Shown here in pieces: positions 54,558 to 64,000 of a stretch of 64,000 nucleotides of DNA. Position numbers and translations under genes: made by a program. The stretch is taken from contig JAKOTN010000083.1 in the NCBI GenBank assembly GCA_029776255.1, forward strand, positions 1 through 64,000, given 5' to 3'. This DNA comes from Pseudomonadota bacterium (GTDB lineage: Bacteria > Pseudomonadota > Gammaproteobacteria > Burkholderiales > Rhodocyclaceae). Numbering within the stretch: the first letter of the stretch is position 1; every line of letters begins with the position of its first letter. A model generated the notes under the pieces. The model made no database searches and was not told where the DNA came from. It was given only the letters and a program-made list of their open reading frames with translations.

Positions 54558-57500
54558 TTACCCGGTCGGCGCCAGGGTGGGCGGCACAAGCGGGCGGCGG
54601 CGAGCGAAGCGGCTCCGCAGGCGATCCAGCGCCACATAGACCACCGGCGTGGTGTAGAGGGTCAGCACTTGGCTGAACAGAAGGCCGCCGACGATGGATA
54701 TCCCGAGCGGATTGCGCAATTCGGCGCCGTCACCGCTACCGATGGCCAGCGGCACGGCGCCGAAAACGGCGGCCATGGTCGTCATCATGATCGGCCGGAA
54801 ACGGATCAGGCACGCACGGTAGATGGCGTCGCCGGCGCCAACGCCGAGGCGCCGCTGCCGTTCGATGGCGAAATCGATCATGATGATGGCGTTCTTCTTG
54901 ACGATACCGATCAATAGCAACACACCGATCAGGGCGATGACGCTGAACTCGGAATCGAAGGCCATCAACGCCAGCAAGGCGCCGACGCCGGCCGACGGCA
55001 AGGTGGAAAGAATGGTCAAGGGGTGGATCAGGCTCTCGTACAACACGCCGAGCACGAGGTAGATGGTCACGATCGCCGCCACGATCAACAGCGGCTGATT
55101 CGCCAGCGACTGTTGAAACGCCTTGGCCGTTCCCTGAAAACTGCCGTGCACCGCTGTCGGCACGCCGGCCTCGGCGATGGCGCGGTCAATCGCCGAGGCC
55201 GCCTGACCGAGAGCGACACCGGGCGCGAGATTGAAGCTGATGGTAGACGCCGGAAATCCGCCCTGGTGATTGACGGCGAGCGGCGTGCCGGTGGTTTCCT
55301 GGCGGGCGAAGGCGTACAGCGGCACCTGACCGCCGCTCGACGACGTGAAACGCAGGCTCTTGAACGTCTCGGGGTTTTCGAGAAAGGCCGGCGCCAGCCC
55401 CATGACCACTCGGTACTGGTTGAGCGGGTTGTAGATAGTGGCGATCTGGCGTTGCCCGAAGGCATCGCCAAGCGTCGCGTCGATGTCGCGCATGGACAGC
55501 CCCAGCCGCGACGCCGCATCGCGGTCGACCACCAGGGAGGTTTGCAAGCCCTTATCCTGCTGATCGGTATTGACGTCAACCAGTTGCGGTATTTGCGACA
55601 GTGCCCGCCGCACCGGCGGCTCCCACTTGCGCAGATCCTCCAGATCGTCGCCCTGGAGCGTGTATTGAAACTCGGCGTTGCTCTGCCTGCCGCCGATCCG
55701 CACGTCCTGGGCCGCCACCAGGAACAGACTGGCGCCGGGCTCGTGCGCCAGCTTGCCGCGCAGACGCCCGATCACCTTGCCGATCGGCAGTTGTCGCTGG
55801 GCGAGCGGTTTGAGGGAAATGAACAGGTTGCCGGTATTGCGTTGGCCACCGCCGGTGAAACCGACCACCGATTCGACGGCCGGGTCGTCGCGGACGATGT
55901 TCATGAAGGACTTGAGTTTCTTTTCCATGGCCTGAAAGGAAATGCTCTGGTCGGCCTGAATGTTGCCCATGATGCGGCCAGTGTCCTGTTGCGGGAAAAA
56001 CCCTTTCTTGATGGTGCCGTAGAGATAGACATTCAGGCCGATGGCGAGCATCAGCAACAGCAGCATCAGCGGACCGTGCCGCAAGGACCAGGCCAGGCTG
56101 CGACGGTAGCCGCGCGACAGACGCCGCAGGATGGCCGTCGCGCCGCGCGACCAACGGCCGGTTCTGGGTTTTTCGCCGGCCGGCGGGCGTAACAGATGCG
56201 CGGCCATGGTCGGGGTCAGGGTCAGCGACACCACCATCGATACCAGAATGGCCGCCGACAGCGTGACGGCGAATTCGCGGAACAGACGGCCGACAATACC
56301 GCCCATCAGCAGTACCGGAATGAACACCGCAATCAGCGACAGGCTGATCGAGACCACGGTGAAGCCGATTTCCCGAGCGCCGCGCAAGGCGGCTTGCAAC
56401 GGAGTATCGCCGGCCTCGAGGTGGCGGACGATGTTTTCCAGCACGACGATGGCGTCGTCGACGACAAAGCCAGTGGCGACGGTCAACGCCATCAACGACA
56501 GATTGTTCAGGCTGTAGCCGCAGAGATACATGACGCCGAAGGTGCCCAGCAACGATACCGGCACGGCCACGCTGGGAATGGCCGCCGCCCGCGGCCGGCG
56601 CAGGAAGAGGAAGACGACGAGCAGCACCAGCGCCACCGAAATCGTCAGCGTCCGCTCAACCTCGCGCAACGAACCGCGAATGGTCGGGGTGCGGTCCATG
56701 ACCACGCCCAGATCGATCGCCGATGGAATCGTGGCTCGCAGATGGGGCAAAAGCCCGCGCACCCGGTCCACGGTGGCGATGATGTTGGCGCCCGGCGAAC
56801 GAAAAAGGATGAGCAGCACCGCCGCCTTGCCGTTGGCGGCGCCGTAGTTGCGAACGTCCTGCACCGAATCGCTGACCTCGGCGACGTCGCCCAGGCGAAC
56901 CCCGGCGTTGTTCTGGTAGCGAAGAATCAGCGGCCGGTAGTCGGCGGCGGTTCGCGCCTGATCGTTGGTGCCGATCTGCCAGTAGCGGTCGCCCGCCTCG
57001 ACCGAACCGAGCGGCCGGTTGGCATTGGTGCCGACGATGGCGCCGCGAACGTTTTCAAGGCCCAGCCCGGTGCTCGACAAGCGGTTGGGATCGATATCGA
57101 CCCGTACCGCCGGCAAGGCGCCGCCGCCGATGGTGACCTGCCCGATACCCTCCACCTGCGACAGCCGTTGGGCGAGAATCGTCGACGCGGCGTCGTACAT
57201 CTGCCCGCGCGACAGACTGTCCGAGGTCAGCGCCAGGATCATGATCGGCGAATCCGCCGGGTTCACCTTGCGATAGGTGGGGTTGTTGGGCAGGCTCGTC
57301 GGCAACAGCGTCCGGGCGCCGTTGATCGCCGCCTGCACGTCGCGGGCGGCGCCATCGATGTTGCGGTCGAGATCGAACTGTATGGTGATTCGCGAACTGC
57401 CGAGTGAACTCGACGAGGTGATTTCGGTCACTCCGGCGATGCGGCCCAAGGCCCGCTCCAGCGGCGTGGCCACCGTGGCGGCCATGGTCTCGGGGCTGGC

Positions 57501-57659
57501 GCCGGGCAGCGCCGCCTGCACGGAGATGGTCGGGAAATCGACCTGCGGCAGGGGCGAGACCGGCAGCAGGAAAAAACCGATGATCCCGGCGAGAATCACG
57601 CCGAGCGTCACCAGCGCGGTGGCCACCGGCCGGTGGATGAAAGGCGCCGAGAAATTCAT
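54558..57659 (-). CDS. mdtC: RND multidrug efflux permease MdtC-like
   Basis: Inner-membrane proton/drug antiporter subunit. The 1033-residue protein has 12 predicted membrane helices with the two large periplasmic loops typical of RND pumps: [20 protein letters not shown] at the N-terminus, the [29 protein letters not shown] block and a late [19 protein letters not shown]. MdtC form is judged from order and likeness; in Escherichia coli MdtB and MdtC form a heterotrimer. It follows the mdtB-like gene by 36 bases. Confidence 0.88.
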   Translation of the reverse strand: MNFSAPFIHRPVATALVTLGVILAGIIGFFLLPVSPLPQVDFPTISVQAALPGASPETMAATVATPLERALGRIAGVTEITSSSSLGSSRITIQFDLDRNIDGAARDVQAAINGARTLLPTSLPNNPTYRKVNPADSPIMILALTSDSLSRGQMYDAASTILAQRLSQVEGIGQVTIGGGALPAVRVDIDPNRLSSTGLGLENVRGAIVGTNANRPLGSVEAGDRYWQIGTNDQARTAADYRPLILRYQNNAGVRLGDVAEVSDSVQDVRNYGAANGKAAVLLILFRSPGANIIATVDRVRGLLPHLRATIPSAIDLGVVMDRTPTIRGSLREVERTLTISVALVLLVVFLFLRRPRAAAIPSVAVPVSLLGTFGVMYLCGYSLNNLSLMALTVATGFVVDDAIVVLENIVRHLEAGDTPLQAALRGAREIGFTVVSISLSLIAVFIPVLLMGGIVGRLFREFAVTLSAAILVSMVVSLTLTPTMAAHLLRPPAGEKPRTGRWSRGATAILRRLSRGYRRSLAWSLRHGPLMLLLLMLAIGLNVYLYGTIKKGFFPQQDTGRIMGNIQADQSISFQAMEKKLKSFMNIVRDDPAVESVVGFTGGGQRNTGNLFISLKPLAQRQLPIGKVIGRLRGKLAHEPGASLFLVAAQDVRIGGRQSNAEFQYTLQGDDLEDLRKWEPPVRRALSQIPQLVDVNTDQQDKGLQTSLVVDRDAASRLGLSMRDIDATLGDAFGQRQIATIYNPLNQYRVVMGLAPAFLENPETFKSLRFTSSSGGQVPLYAFARQETTGTPLAVNHQGGFPASTISFNLAPGVALGQAASAIDRAIAEAGVPTAVHGSFQGTAKAFQQSLANQPLLIVAAIVTIYLVLGVLYESLIHPLTILSTLPSAGVGALLALMAFDSEFSVIALIGVLLLIGIVKKNAIIMIDFAIERQRRLGVGAGDAIYRACLIRFRPIMMTTMAAVFGAVPLAIGSGDGAELRNPLGISIVGGLLFSQVLTLYTTPVVYVALDRLRSRFARRRPLVPPTLAPTG

Positions 57660-57695
57660 CGTCGGCGCCCTGCCCGCGAACGGCGCCTCGCCGCG

Positions 57696-60600
57696 TCACG
57701 CATGATTTTTCGCCAATCGGCGCGCCAGACGGTCGAAGGCGAGATAAATCACCGGCGTGGTAAACAGCGTCAGCACCTGGCTCAGCAGCAGTCCGCCAAC
57801 CAGGGCATAGCCCAACGGCTGGCGCAATTCGGCGCCGAAGCCGCCGCCAAGCATCAGCGGCACGGCGCCGAGCAAGGCGGACATCGTGGTCATCAGAATG
57901 GGGCGAAAACGCAGCAGACAGGCCTGGAAAATGGCTTCACGGGGCGGCAGTCCCTGGTTGCGCTCGGCATCGAGAGCGAAGTCGATCATCATGATGGCGT
58001 TTTTCTTGACGATGCCGATCAGCAGCACGATACCGATGATCCCGATCACGTCCAGCCCCGAGCCGGTGACCCACAGCGCGAGCAGCGCGCCGACGCCGGC
58101 CGAGGGCAAGGTGGACAGGATGGTGATCGGGTGAATGTAGCTTTCGTAGAGCACGCCAAGCACGATATAGACCGTGACGATGGCGGCGACGATCAGCAGC
58201 AAGGTGTTGGTCAGGGACGACTGGAACGCCTGCGCCGCGCCCTGGAAGCTGGTTTCGATAGCGGCGGGAAGGGCCAGGTCCTTTTCGATGGCGCGGATGG
58301 CGTTCACCGCTTCGCCAAGCGAGGCGCCGGGCGCCAGATTGAAGGAAATCGTCGCGGCGGGAAACTGGCCGACATGGTTGATCGCCAGCGCGGTTGGCCG
58401 CTCGACCACCGTGGCGAGGGTAGCCAGCGGCACTTGCTGTCCGCCGGCGGCGGGAATGTAGATCGCGCTCAAGGCCGCCGGTCCAACCCTGAAATCCGGA
58501 TGGGTTTCAAGAACCACGCGATATTGGTTCGATTGCGTGAAGATGGTCGAAATCAGGCGCTGGCCGAACGCATCGTACAAGGCGTTGTCGATCGAGGCCA
58601 CGGAAACGCCGAGCTTGCCGGCGGCGTCACGGTCGATGGCGATGAACGCCTGTAGCCCCTGATCCTGGAGATCGGAGGCGACATCGGCCAGCGCGCTCGC
58701 CTGTCGCAGGCGTTCGACGAGCCGCGGCACCCACTGGCTGAGCAGCGCGATGTCCGGCGTCGACAGCATGAACTGGTACTGGGTCCGCGAGACCTGCCCT
58801 TCGACGGTCAAATCCTGGATCGGCTGCATGTAGAGGCGGATGCCGGCCACCTGGCGCGCGCGGTCGTTCAGGCGGCGGATGATCTCGCCGACCCGGGCGC
58901 CGCGCTCGGCGAGAGGTTTGAGGTTGATCAGGAGGCGACCGCTGTTCAGCGTGGTGTTGACGCCGTCGACGCCGATGAAGGACGACAGGCTCTCGACCGC
59001 CGGGTCCTGCAAAATGGCGGCGGCCATCGCCTGTTGCCGTTCGGCCATCGCCGCGAAGGAAATCGACTGCGGCGCCTCGGTGGTGGCCTGAATGACACCG
59101 GTGTCCTGAATCGGGAAAAAACCCTTGGGAATGCCGACATAGAGCACCACCGTCAACACCAGCGTACCGACGGCGACCAGCAGCGTCGCTTTTTGGCGGT
59201 CCAACACCCACCGCAGGGCAACACCATAACGAGCGATCAAGGCCTCCAGAACCTGCCCGCTCCAGCGGTAAAAACGTCCCTGCCGCGCCGCCGGCACGTG
59301 CGACAGCAGGCGGGCACACAACATCGGCGTCAGGGTCAGCGAAATCGCCGCCGACAGCAGAATGGCGATCGCCAGGGTGATGGCGAATTCGTGAAACAGC
59401 CGGCCGACGACATCGCCCATGAACAACAGCGGGATCAGCACGGCGATCAGCGACACGGTCAAGGAAATGATGGTGAAACCGATCTGGCTGGCGCCCTTGA
59501 GCGCCGCCGTCAACGGTTTCTCGCCCTCCTCGACGTAACGGGCGATGTTCTCGATCATCACGATGGCGTCGTCGACGACGAAACCGGTGGCGATGGTCAG
59601 CGCCATCAAGCTCAGGTTGTTGATCGAGAACCCGATGTAGTACATCACCGCGAAAGTGCCGACCAGCGACAACGGCACGGCCAGACTGGGAATGACGGTG
59701 GCCGGAACGGTGCGCAGGAACACGAAGATGACCATGATCACCAGCGCCACGGCCAGAATCAACTCGAACTGGACATCGGCCACCGAGGCGCGGATGGTCG
59801 TCGTGCGGTCGGTGAGCACCGTCACATCGATCGCGCCGGGCAGGCTGGCGCGCAGTTGCGGCAAGGCTTTCTTCACCAGATCGGCGACCTCGATGACATT
59901 GGCGCCCGGTTGTCGCTGGATATTGAGGATCACCGCCTCCCGCTCGTTCGACCAGGCGGCGAGGCGGGCATTTTCGGCATCCTCGACGATCCCGGCGACC
60001 TCCCGGAGGCGAATCGGGGCGCCATTGCGATACGCCAGCACCAAGGCACCGTAGTCGTCGGCCGATTTGAGCTGGTCGTTGGCATCGATGGTCGATGCCC
60101 GCTGGGCGCCGTCGAAGCTGCCTTTGGAGATATTGACATTGGCGCTGCCGATGGCGGTGCGCAGATCCTCCATCGACAGGCCGAGGTTGGCGAGCGCCGT
60201 CGGGTTGACCTGGATGCGAACCGCCGGCCGCCGACCGCCGGCAATGCTGACCAGGCCGACGCCGGGGATCTGCGAAATCTTCATCGCCACCCGGCTTTCG
60301 ACCAGATCGTGCATCCGCGGCACCGGCAGCGACGGCGAGGTGACCGCCAGCGTCAGGATCGGCGCGTCGGCGGGATTGACCTTGCTATACACCGGCGGCA
60401 ACGGTAAATCCGTCGGCAACAGATTGGCCCCGGCGTTGATCGCCGCCTGAACCTCCTGCTCGGCGACATCGAGCGTCAGGTTGAGGCTGAAACGCAAGGT
60501 GATGACCGACGCGCCGCCGGAACTGGTCGACGACATCTGCGACAAACCGGGCATCTGCCCGAACTGGCGCTCCAGCGGCGCCGTGATCGAGGACGTCACC

Positions 60601-60773
60601 ACCTCCGGACTGGCGCCCGGATACAGCGCCATCACCTGGATGGTCGGATAATCCACTTCGGGCAACGCGGAGATAGGCAGAAAACGGTAGGCGACCATGC
60701 CCACCAGCAGCAGGGCGACCATCAGCAGCGAGGTGGCCACCGGACGAAGAATGAACAGTCGAGAAGGATTCAT
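57696..60773 (-). CDS. mdtB: RND multidrug efflux permease MdtB-like
   Basis: Second RND permease of the operon, 1025 residues with the same topology: start [63 protein letters not shown] in the fourth-helix region and [19 protein letters not shown] near the end. Two distinct permease genes in tandem after one adaptor is the MdtABC arrangement, which suggests a heteromeric pump. The gap to mdtA is 45 bases. Confidence 0.88.
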   Translation of the reverse strand: MNPSRLFILRPVATSLLMVALLLVGMVAYRFLPISALPEVDYPTIQVMALYPGASPEVVTSSITAPLERQFGQMPGLSQMSSTSSGGASVITLRFSLNLTLDVAEQEVQAAINAGANLLPTDLPLPPVYSKVNPADAPILTLAVTSPSLPVPRMHDLVESRVAMKISQIPGVGLVSIAGGRRPAVRIQVNPTALANLGLSMEDLRTAIGSANVNISKGSFDGAQRASTIDANDQLKSADDYGALVLAYRNGAPIRLREVAGIVEDAENARLAAWSNEREAVILNIQRQPGANVIEVADLVKKALPQLRASLPGAIDVTVLTDRTTTIRASVADVQFELILAVALVIMVIFVFLRTVPATVIPSLAVPLSLVGTFAVMYYIGFSINNLSLMALTIATGFVVDDAIVMIENIARYVEEGEKPLTAALKGASQIGFTIISLTVSLIAVLIPLLFMGDVVGRLFHEFAITLAIAILLSAAISLTLTPMLCARLLSHVPAARQGRFYRWSGQVLEALIARYGVALRWVLDRQKATLLVAVGTLVLTVVLYVGIPKGFFPIQDTGVIQATTEAPQSISFAAMAERQQAMAAAILQDPAVESLSSFIGVDGVNTTLNSGRLLINLKPLAERGARVGEIIRRLNDRARQVAGIRLYMQPIQDLTVEGQVSRTQYQFMLSTPDIALLSQWVPRLVERLRQASALADVASDLQDQGLQAFIAIDRDAAGKLGVSVASIDNALYDAFGQRLISTIFTQSNQYRVVLETHPDFRVGPAALSAIYIPAAGGQQVPLATLATVVERPTALAINHVGQFPAATISFNLAPGASLGEAVNAIRAIEKDLALPAAIETSFQGAAQAFQSSLTNTLLLIVAAIVTVYIVLGVLYESYIHPITILSTLPSAGVGALLALWVTGSGLDVIGIIGIVLLIGIVKKNAIMMIDFALDAERNQGLPPREAIFQACLLRFRPILMTTMSALLGAVPLMLGGGFGAELRQPLGYALVGGLLLSQVLTLFTTPVIYLAFDRLARRLAKNHA

Positions 60774-60818
60774 CGTGTCAAAACAGGGTTCGGCAAACGC
60801 ACGACCGGCGCCCGGAGA

Positions 60819-62192
60819 TCACGACGCGCCCTGCCCCGCCTTGCCGTCGGCGGCCGCTTCGCTGCCCTTGGCGTCCTTTTCGCTTTTCTCGCCTTTACCC
60901 TCTTTATCCCGCCCGCGTCCGCCGCCCTCCGACCGTCGCCCCCGGCGCCCGTCCTTGGCGTCGTCCGCCGTCGCCCGACTTTTTTCAGGGGAAATGACCT
61001 CGACCTTGGCGCCGTCCCGCAACTTGTCGGCACCGTCGCTCACCACCTTGTCACCGGGCGTCAGCGCGCCATCGACGGCGGTGAGTTCGCCATCCACCGC
61101 CCCGGCGCTCACCGGCACGGCCTTGACGCTGTTTTCGCCGTCGACGGCATAGACGAAGGTGCCGCGCGCGCCCCGCTGGATGGCGGCGGACGGAATCACC
61201 GTCGCCTCTTTCTGCACGCCGAGAAGCAGCCGGACATTGACGAACTGGTTGGGAAACAGGGCGTGATCGGTATTGGCGAATTCCGCCTTCAGCTTGATGG
61301 TGCCGGTTGTTGGATCGATCTGATTGTCGGTGGTCAGCAGGCGCCCGTTGGCGAGCTGGTTTTTTTGCGCCCGGTCCCAGGCCTCGGCCGCCAGAACGCT
61401 CCGTTCCCGCAAACGACGATGAATTTCGGGTAATTGCCCTTCCGGCACCGAAAAAACGACGGTCATCGGCTCGATCTGGGCGATGGACGCCAGCCCATTG
61501 GCGTCGGAGGCACGAATTTGGTTCCCCGGATCGATCTGACGCAGACCAATCCGCCCGGCCACCGGCGCGCTCACGCGCGTGTAGTTCAACTGAAGTTTGG
61601 CGTTGTCGAGCTGGCCGCGGTCGTTTTCCACCGTCCCCTCGTATTGACGGACCAGGGCCGCCTGGGTGTCGACCTGCTGCTTGGCGATGGAATCCTTGGC
61701 CCACAGTTCGCGATAACGCGCCAGATCGACGCGCGCGTTTTGCAACAAGGCCAGATCGCGGTTCAATTGACCATTGACCTGGGTGACTTGGGCCTGATAC
61801 GGACGCGGGTCGATCTCGGCCAGCAACTGTCCTTGTTTCACCGTGTCGCCTTCATTGAAATGCAGACGCAGCAGTTCGCCGTCAACCCGGGAGCGGACGG
61901 TCACCAGGTTGCGGGGAATGGCCGTGCCGATGGCGGGAATCCACAGGCGAACATCCTTGACCGCCACCGTGGCCACCGAGACGGGTTGACCGCGGTTGTC
62001 GGCGTTTGGGCGGCCGGATTTCTGGCCGGCGCTCTCGGCGGTTTTCGGCTCATCGCGCCCCGAAAAGTGGTACGCGGCCACCAGGAGGCCACCGCCGAGG
62101 AGCACCACCGCGCCGAGCGCCAGCGACCGGTGCCGTCCCTTGCCTTGTGGTTGCACGGGAACAGCGTCCGGATCGAGGGAGTCGTTAGTCAT
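60819..62192 (-). CDS. mdtA: RND efflux periplasmic adaptor MdtA-like
   Basis: Membrane fusion protein bridging permease and outer-membrane channel. The 457-residue protein has a membrane anchor (LALGAVVLLGGGLLVAAYHF, about 24-43), a lipoyl/barrel-sandwich half (VRSRVDGELLRLHFNEGDTVKQGQLLAEIDPRPY), a coiled-coil hairpin and the matching half (LNYTRVSAPVAGRIGLRQIDPGNQI). The last 60 residues are a charged, low-complexity tail of Lys/Arg/Glu/Gly that is not part of the family core. It heads the operon, with 200 bases to trmA upstream. No baeSR genes are adjacent. Confidence 0.9.
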   Translation of the reverse strand: MTNDSLDPDAVPVQPQGKGRHRSLALGAVVLLGGGLLVAAYHFSGRDEPKTAESAGQKSGRPNADNRGQPVSVATVAVKDVRLWIPAIGTAIPRNLVTVRSRVDGELLRLHFNEGDTVKQGQLLAEIDPRPYQAQVTQVNGQLNRDLALLQNARVDLARYRELWAKDSIAKQQVDTQAALVRQYEGTVENDRGQLDNAKLQLNYTRVSAPVAGRIGLRQIDPGNQIRASDANGLASIAQIEPMTVVFSVPEGQLPEIHRRLRERSVLAAEAWDRAQKNQLANGRLLTTDNQIDPTTGTIKLKAEFANTDHALFPNQFVNVRLLLGVQKEATVIPSAAIQRGARGTFVYAVDGENSVKAVPVSAGAVDGELTAVDGALTPGDKVVSDGADKLRDGAKVEVISPEKSRATADDAKDGRRGRRSEGGGRGRDKEGKGEKSEKDAKGSEAAADGKAGQGAS

Positions 62193-62395
62193 GGCAGGAC
62201 GATTTTCGGTGGCTTTCCCGACATTCGCGGCGCGCCGGTCCGTCGAATGGTCGAAAGAGACAAAAAGGACAAAAGAAACGATCCACTACGGTCAAGGAGA
62301 AATCACTGGGCGCTATTTTGAACCACATCGCCGCAACAACGAAATTAACCGACGGAAAGTGGTGTTAATCGCGTCCGGCACGGGTCGGCCCGGCG

Positions 62396-63484
62396 TCAAC
62401 GGCGCTCCAGCAACACACCGCTTTCGACATGCGGCGTGAAGGGAAACTGGTCGAAAACGGCACAGCGGCTGAGACGGTGGCTATCGTGCAACTGGGCGAT
62501 GTTGGCGGCAAGGGTTTGCGGGTTGCAGGAAACGTAAAGAATGCGCTCGAAACGCCGGACCAGTTCGCACGTCGCCGGGTCCAAGCCGGCGCGCGGCGGA
62601 TCGACGAACACGGTGCCGAAATCGTAGGCCGACAAATCGATGCCGGCGAGACGGCGGAACGGGCGCGCGCCATTCAAGGCTTGCGTCAGTTCCTCGGCCG
62701 ACAGACGCACCAGGGTCACGTTGCCAATCTCGTTGGTGGCCAGATTGGCCTGCGCGGCACTGACCGACGCTTTGCTGATTTCGCTGGCCAGCACCCGCCG
62801 AACGCGCGTGGCCAGCGGCAAGGTGAAGTTGCCGTTGCCGCAATACAGTTCGAGCAGATCGTCGGCACGCTCACCGATGGCCCCGACGGCCCAGTCAAGC
62901 ATTTTCTGGTTCACGATCCCGTTCGGTTGCGTGAACGCGCCCTCCGGTTGCCGATAACGGAAACGACGGCCGGCAGCCGTCAACTCCTCGACCACATAAT
63001 CGCGGCCGACCGGCAATCGCTGTCCGCGTGAGCGGCCGATCAGGCTGACGCCCAGGTCGGCGGCCAATTCCGCCGCCTCGACCTGCCACGCCTCGTCGAG
63101 ACGGCGGTGGTAACAAAGAGTGATCAAGGCATCGCCGGCCAAGGTGGTCAGGAATTCCACCTGAAACAGTCTGGACGACAGCGCCGGACGGGACTGCCAG
63201 GCCTTTTTCAGGCACGGCATCAAGGCGTTGATGCGCGCACTCGCGGCCGGAAAATCGTCCATCAGAATCGGCGATCGCTTGTCGCCGGCGGCGAACATCG
63301 CGTAATGCCGTTCGTCGCCCTGGCGCCAGAGGCGAAATTCGGCGCGCAAGCGGTAGTGCGCAGGCGGCGAATCGAATACCGCCGGCGACGGTGCCGCGAA
63401 GGGCGCCAGCAATGCGCGCCATTGCGCGACCTTGTCTTCGAGTTGAACGACGTATCGCTCTGAATCATTGGATAAAAAAGACAT
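62396..63484 (-). CDS. trmA: tRNA (uracil-5-)-methyltransferase
   Basis: Makes 5-methyluridine at position 54 of tRNA. The 362-residue protein has the short TrmA form without the N-terminal TRAM domain, the [15 protein letters not shown] block, the SAM motif [16 protein letters not shown], the DPPRAGLD motif and the nucleophile Cys320 in [14 protein letters not shown]. The ATG at 63484 gives [19 protein letters not shown]; the frame is open further but without family residues. It is monocistronic as far as can be seen. Confidence 0.94.
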   Translation of the reverse strand: MSFLSNDSERYVVQLEDKVAQWRALLAPFAAPSPAVFDSPPAHYRLRAEFRLWRQGDERHYAMFAAGDKRSPILMDDFPAASARINALMPCLKKAWQSRPALSSRLFQVEFLTTLAGDALITLCYHRRLDEAWQVEAAELAADLGVSLIGRSRGQRLPVGRDYVVEELTAAGRRFRYRQPEGAFTQPNGIVNQKMLDWAVGAIGERADDLLELYCGNGNFTLPLATRVRRVLASEISKASVSAAQANLATNEIGNVTLVRLSAEELTQALNGARPFRRLAGIDLSAYDFGTVFVDPPRAGLDPATCELVRRFERILYVSCNPQTLAANIAQLHDSHRLSRCAVFDQFPFTPHVESGVLLERR

Positions 63485-63706
63485 CGGCGATTCTTTTCGG
63501 AAGGGGGCGCGAAAGATGCGTCGGACACCGATTTCATGCCCGCCTGAAAAGTAGAAGCTTTTCATGATAGCAGCTTCCAGTCGCGCCCTTCGGGAACGAC
63601 GGCAGGGTAATCGCGGATCGCGGCGTCTTTCGCTTGTCAGGCGGCGATCGTTCAAACGCCCGTGCCGCGTCGGTGAAACGCTGCAACGCCTCCGAGGAGG
63701 GAAATA
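63485..63706. other. trmA upstream intergenic region
   Basis: About 220 bases between the GTPase stop and trmA, both read leftwards. No gene, terminator or repeat is evident; the trmA promoter should be here. Confidence 0.4.
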
Positions 63707-64000
63707 TCAGGACTCGGACAAGCCCGGGTTGAGCGTATACAACAGCGCTTTGACCAACATGGCCACATCGTCGCGACGCCGGGCATCGACGCGAAAAATC
63801 GCGGGAACGGGCGGCTTGGTGATTTCGGCGACCTTGCGCCGATAATCCGCCAGACCGATGGGGGACGGCTTATCCATATGCGTGACGCCAATCGCGACGG
63901 CCGTGTTGGCGATGAACGTCTTGAAGGCGAGCAGATATTTTTCCAGACTGTGGAGCGGGTCCGGGGCAGCGTTATTGACCAGCAACACCAGTCCGATCCC
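63707..64000 (-). CDS. Small GTPase (COG2229-like), C-terminal part
   Basis: The frame is open to the window edge, so only the last 98 residues are seen. They contain VLLVNNAAPDPLHSLEKYLLAF, the G4-like GVTHMDKPSPIG (Thr-His-Met-Asp in place of Asn-Lys-x-Asp) and a G5-like PAIFRVDARRRDDVAMLVKALL near the C-terminus. This fits the MglA-related ATP/GTP-binding proteins of COG2229, which often stand beside Roadblock/LC7 regulators. The N-terminal P-loop lies outside. Confidence 0.7.
   Translation of the reverse strand, partial: GIGLVLLVNNAAPDPLHSLEKYLLAFKTFIANTAVAIGVTHMDKPSPIGLADYRRKVAEITKPPVPAIFRVDARRRDDVAMLVKALLYTLNPGLSES

Noticed and set aside
55023..57407. Two long plus-strand frames over the mdtC-like gene
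   Set aside because: Antisense shadows rich in Arg, Gln and His; the minus-strand permease is complete.

Overview
The window is a betaproteobacterial chromosome segment, most likely from the Rhodocyclales (Accumulibacter, Propionivibrio or Dechloromonas-like). The pointers are the gene orders uvrC-pgsA-tRNA-Gly-tRNA-Cys, lepA-lepB-rnc-era-recO-pdxJ-acpS-nagZ and yceD-rpmF-plsX-fabHDG-acpP-fabF, an EarP plus arginine-32 type EF-P pair, FdxA, PEP-CTERM exported proteins and a tRNA-Val/tRNA-Asp pair upstream of ppiD. Genus is inference; no rRNA is present.

Layout. 1-850: remains of two insertion sequences (IS3-type orfA fragment, decayed IS630-type transposase). 963-4596: argC, erpA, ppiD. 4669-10249: a 5.56-kb integrated mobilizable element bounded by a 20-bp direct repeat of the tRNA-Asp 3' end. 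It carries a MobV relaxase with a candidate oriT, several hairpins, a small transcription unit, a lipoprotein, an 84-residue protein and a tyrosine integrase. 10230-13507: four tRNA genes, fadD, fdxA. 13588-20496 and on to 25764: pgsA, uvrC, earP, efp, nagZ and the large lepA-to-nagZ operon.

25742-32999: a second, 7.26-kb integrated element with a P4-type integrase, AlpA-like regulator, primase/helicase, XRE repressor and two secreted proteins. Its 17-bp att core is the start-codon region of lepA: the element has replaced the first bases and the whole leader of lepA, and cut lepA off from the rpoE-rseC-degP-glutaredoxin operon now at 33094-36010. No rseA or rseB lies between rpoE and rseC.

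36205-47138: nadB, ygfX-like gene, the fatty-acid/phospholipid initiation cluster with rpmF and yceD, maf, an RsmI-like methylase, sppA and a Rieske protein. 47303-52459: a methyltransferase, a PEP-CTERM protein with a sigma-54-type promoter, a GDSL esterase with a PEP-CTERM-like tail, and phoRB. 52748-62192: a truncated glycosyltransferase abutting an MdtABC-type RND efflux operon with its own outer-membrane factor. 62396-64000: trmA and the C-terminal end of a small GTPase.

The most interesting parts are the two integrated elements. One is a relaxase-bearing tRNA-Asp island with unexplained hairpins and a small RNA/peptide unit; the other swaps the 5' end of lepA. Next come the sigma-54-type promoter on a PEP-CTERM gene and the missing RpoE anti-sigma genes.
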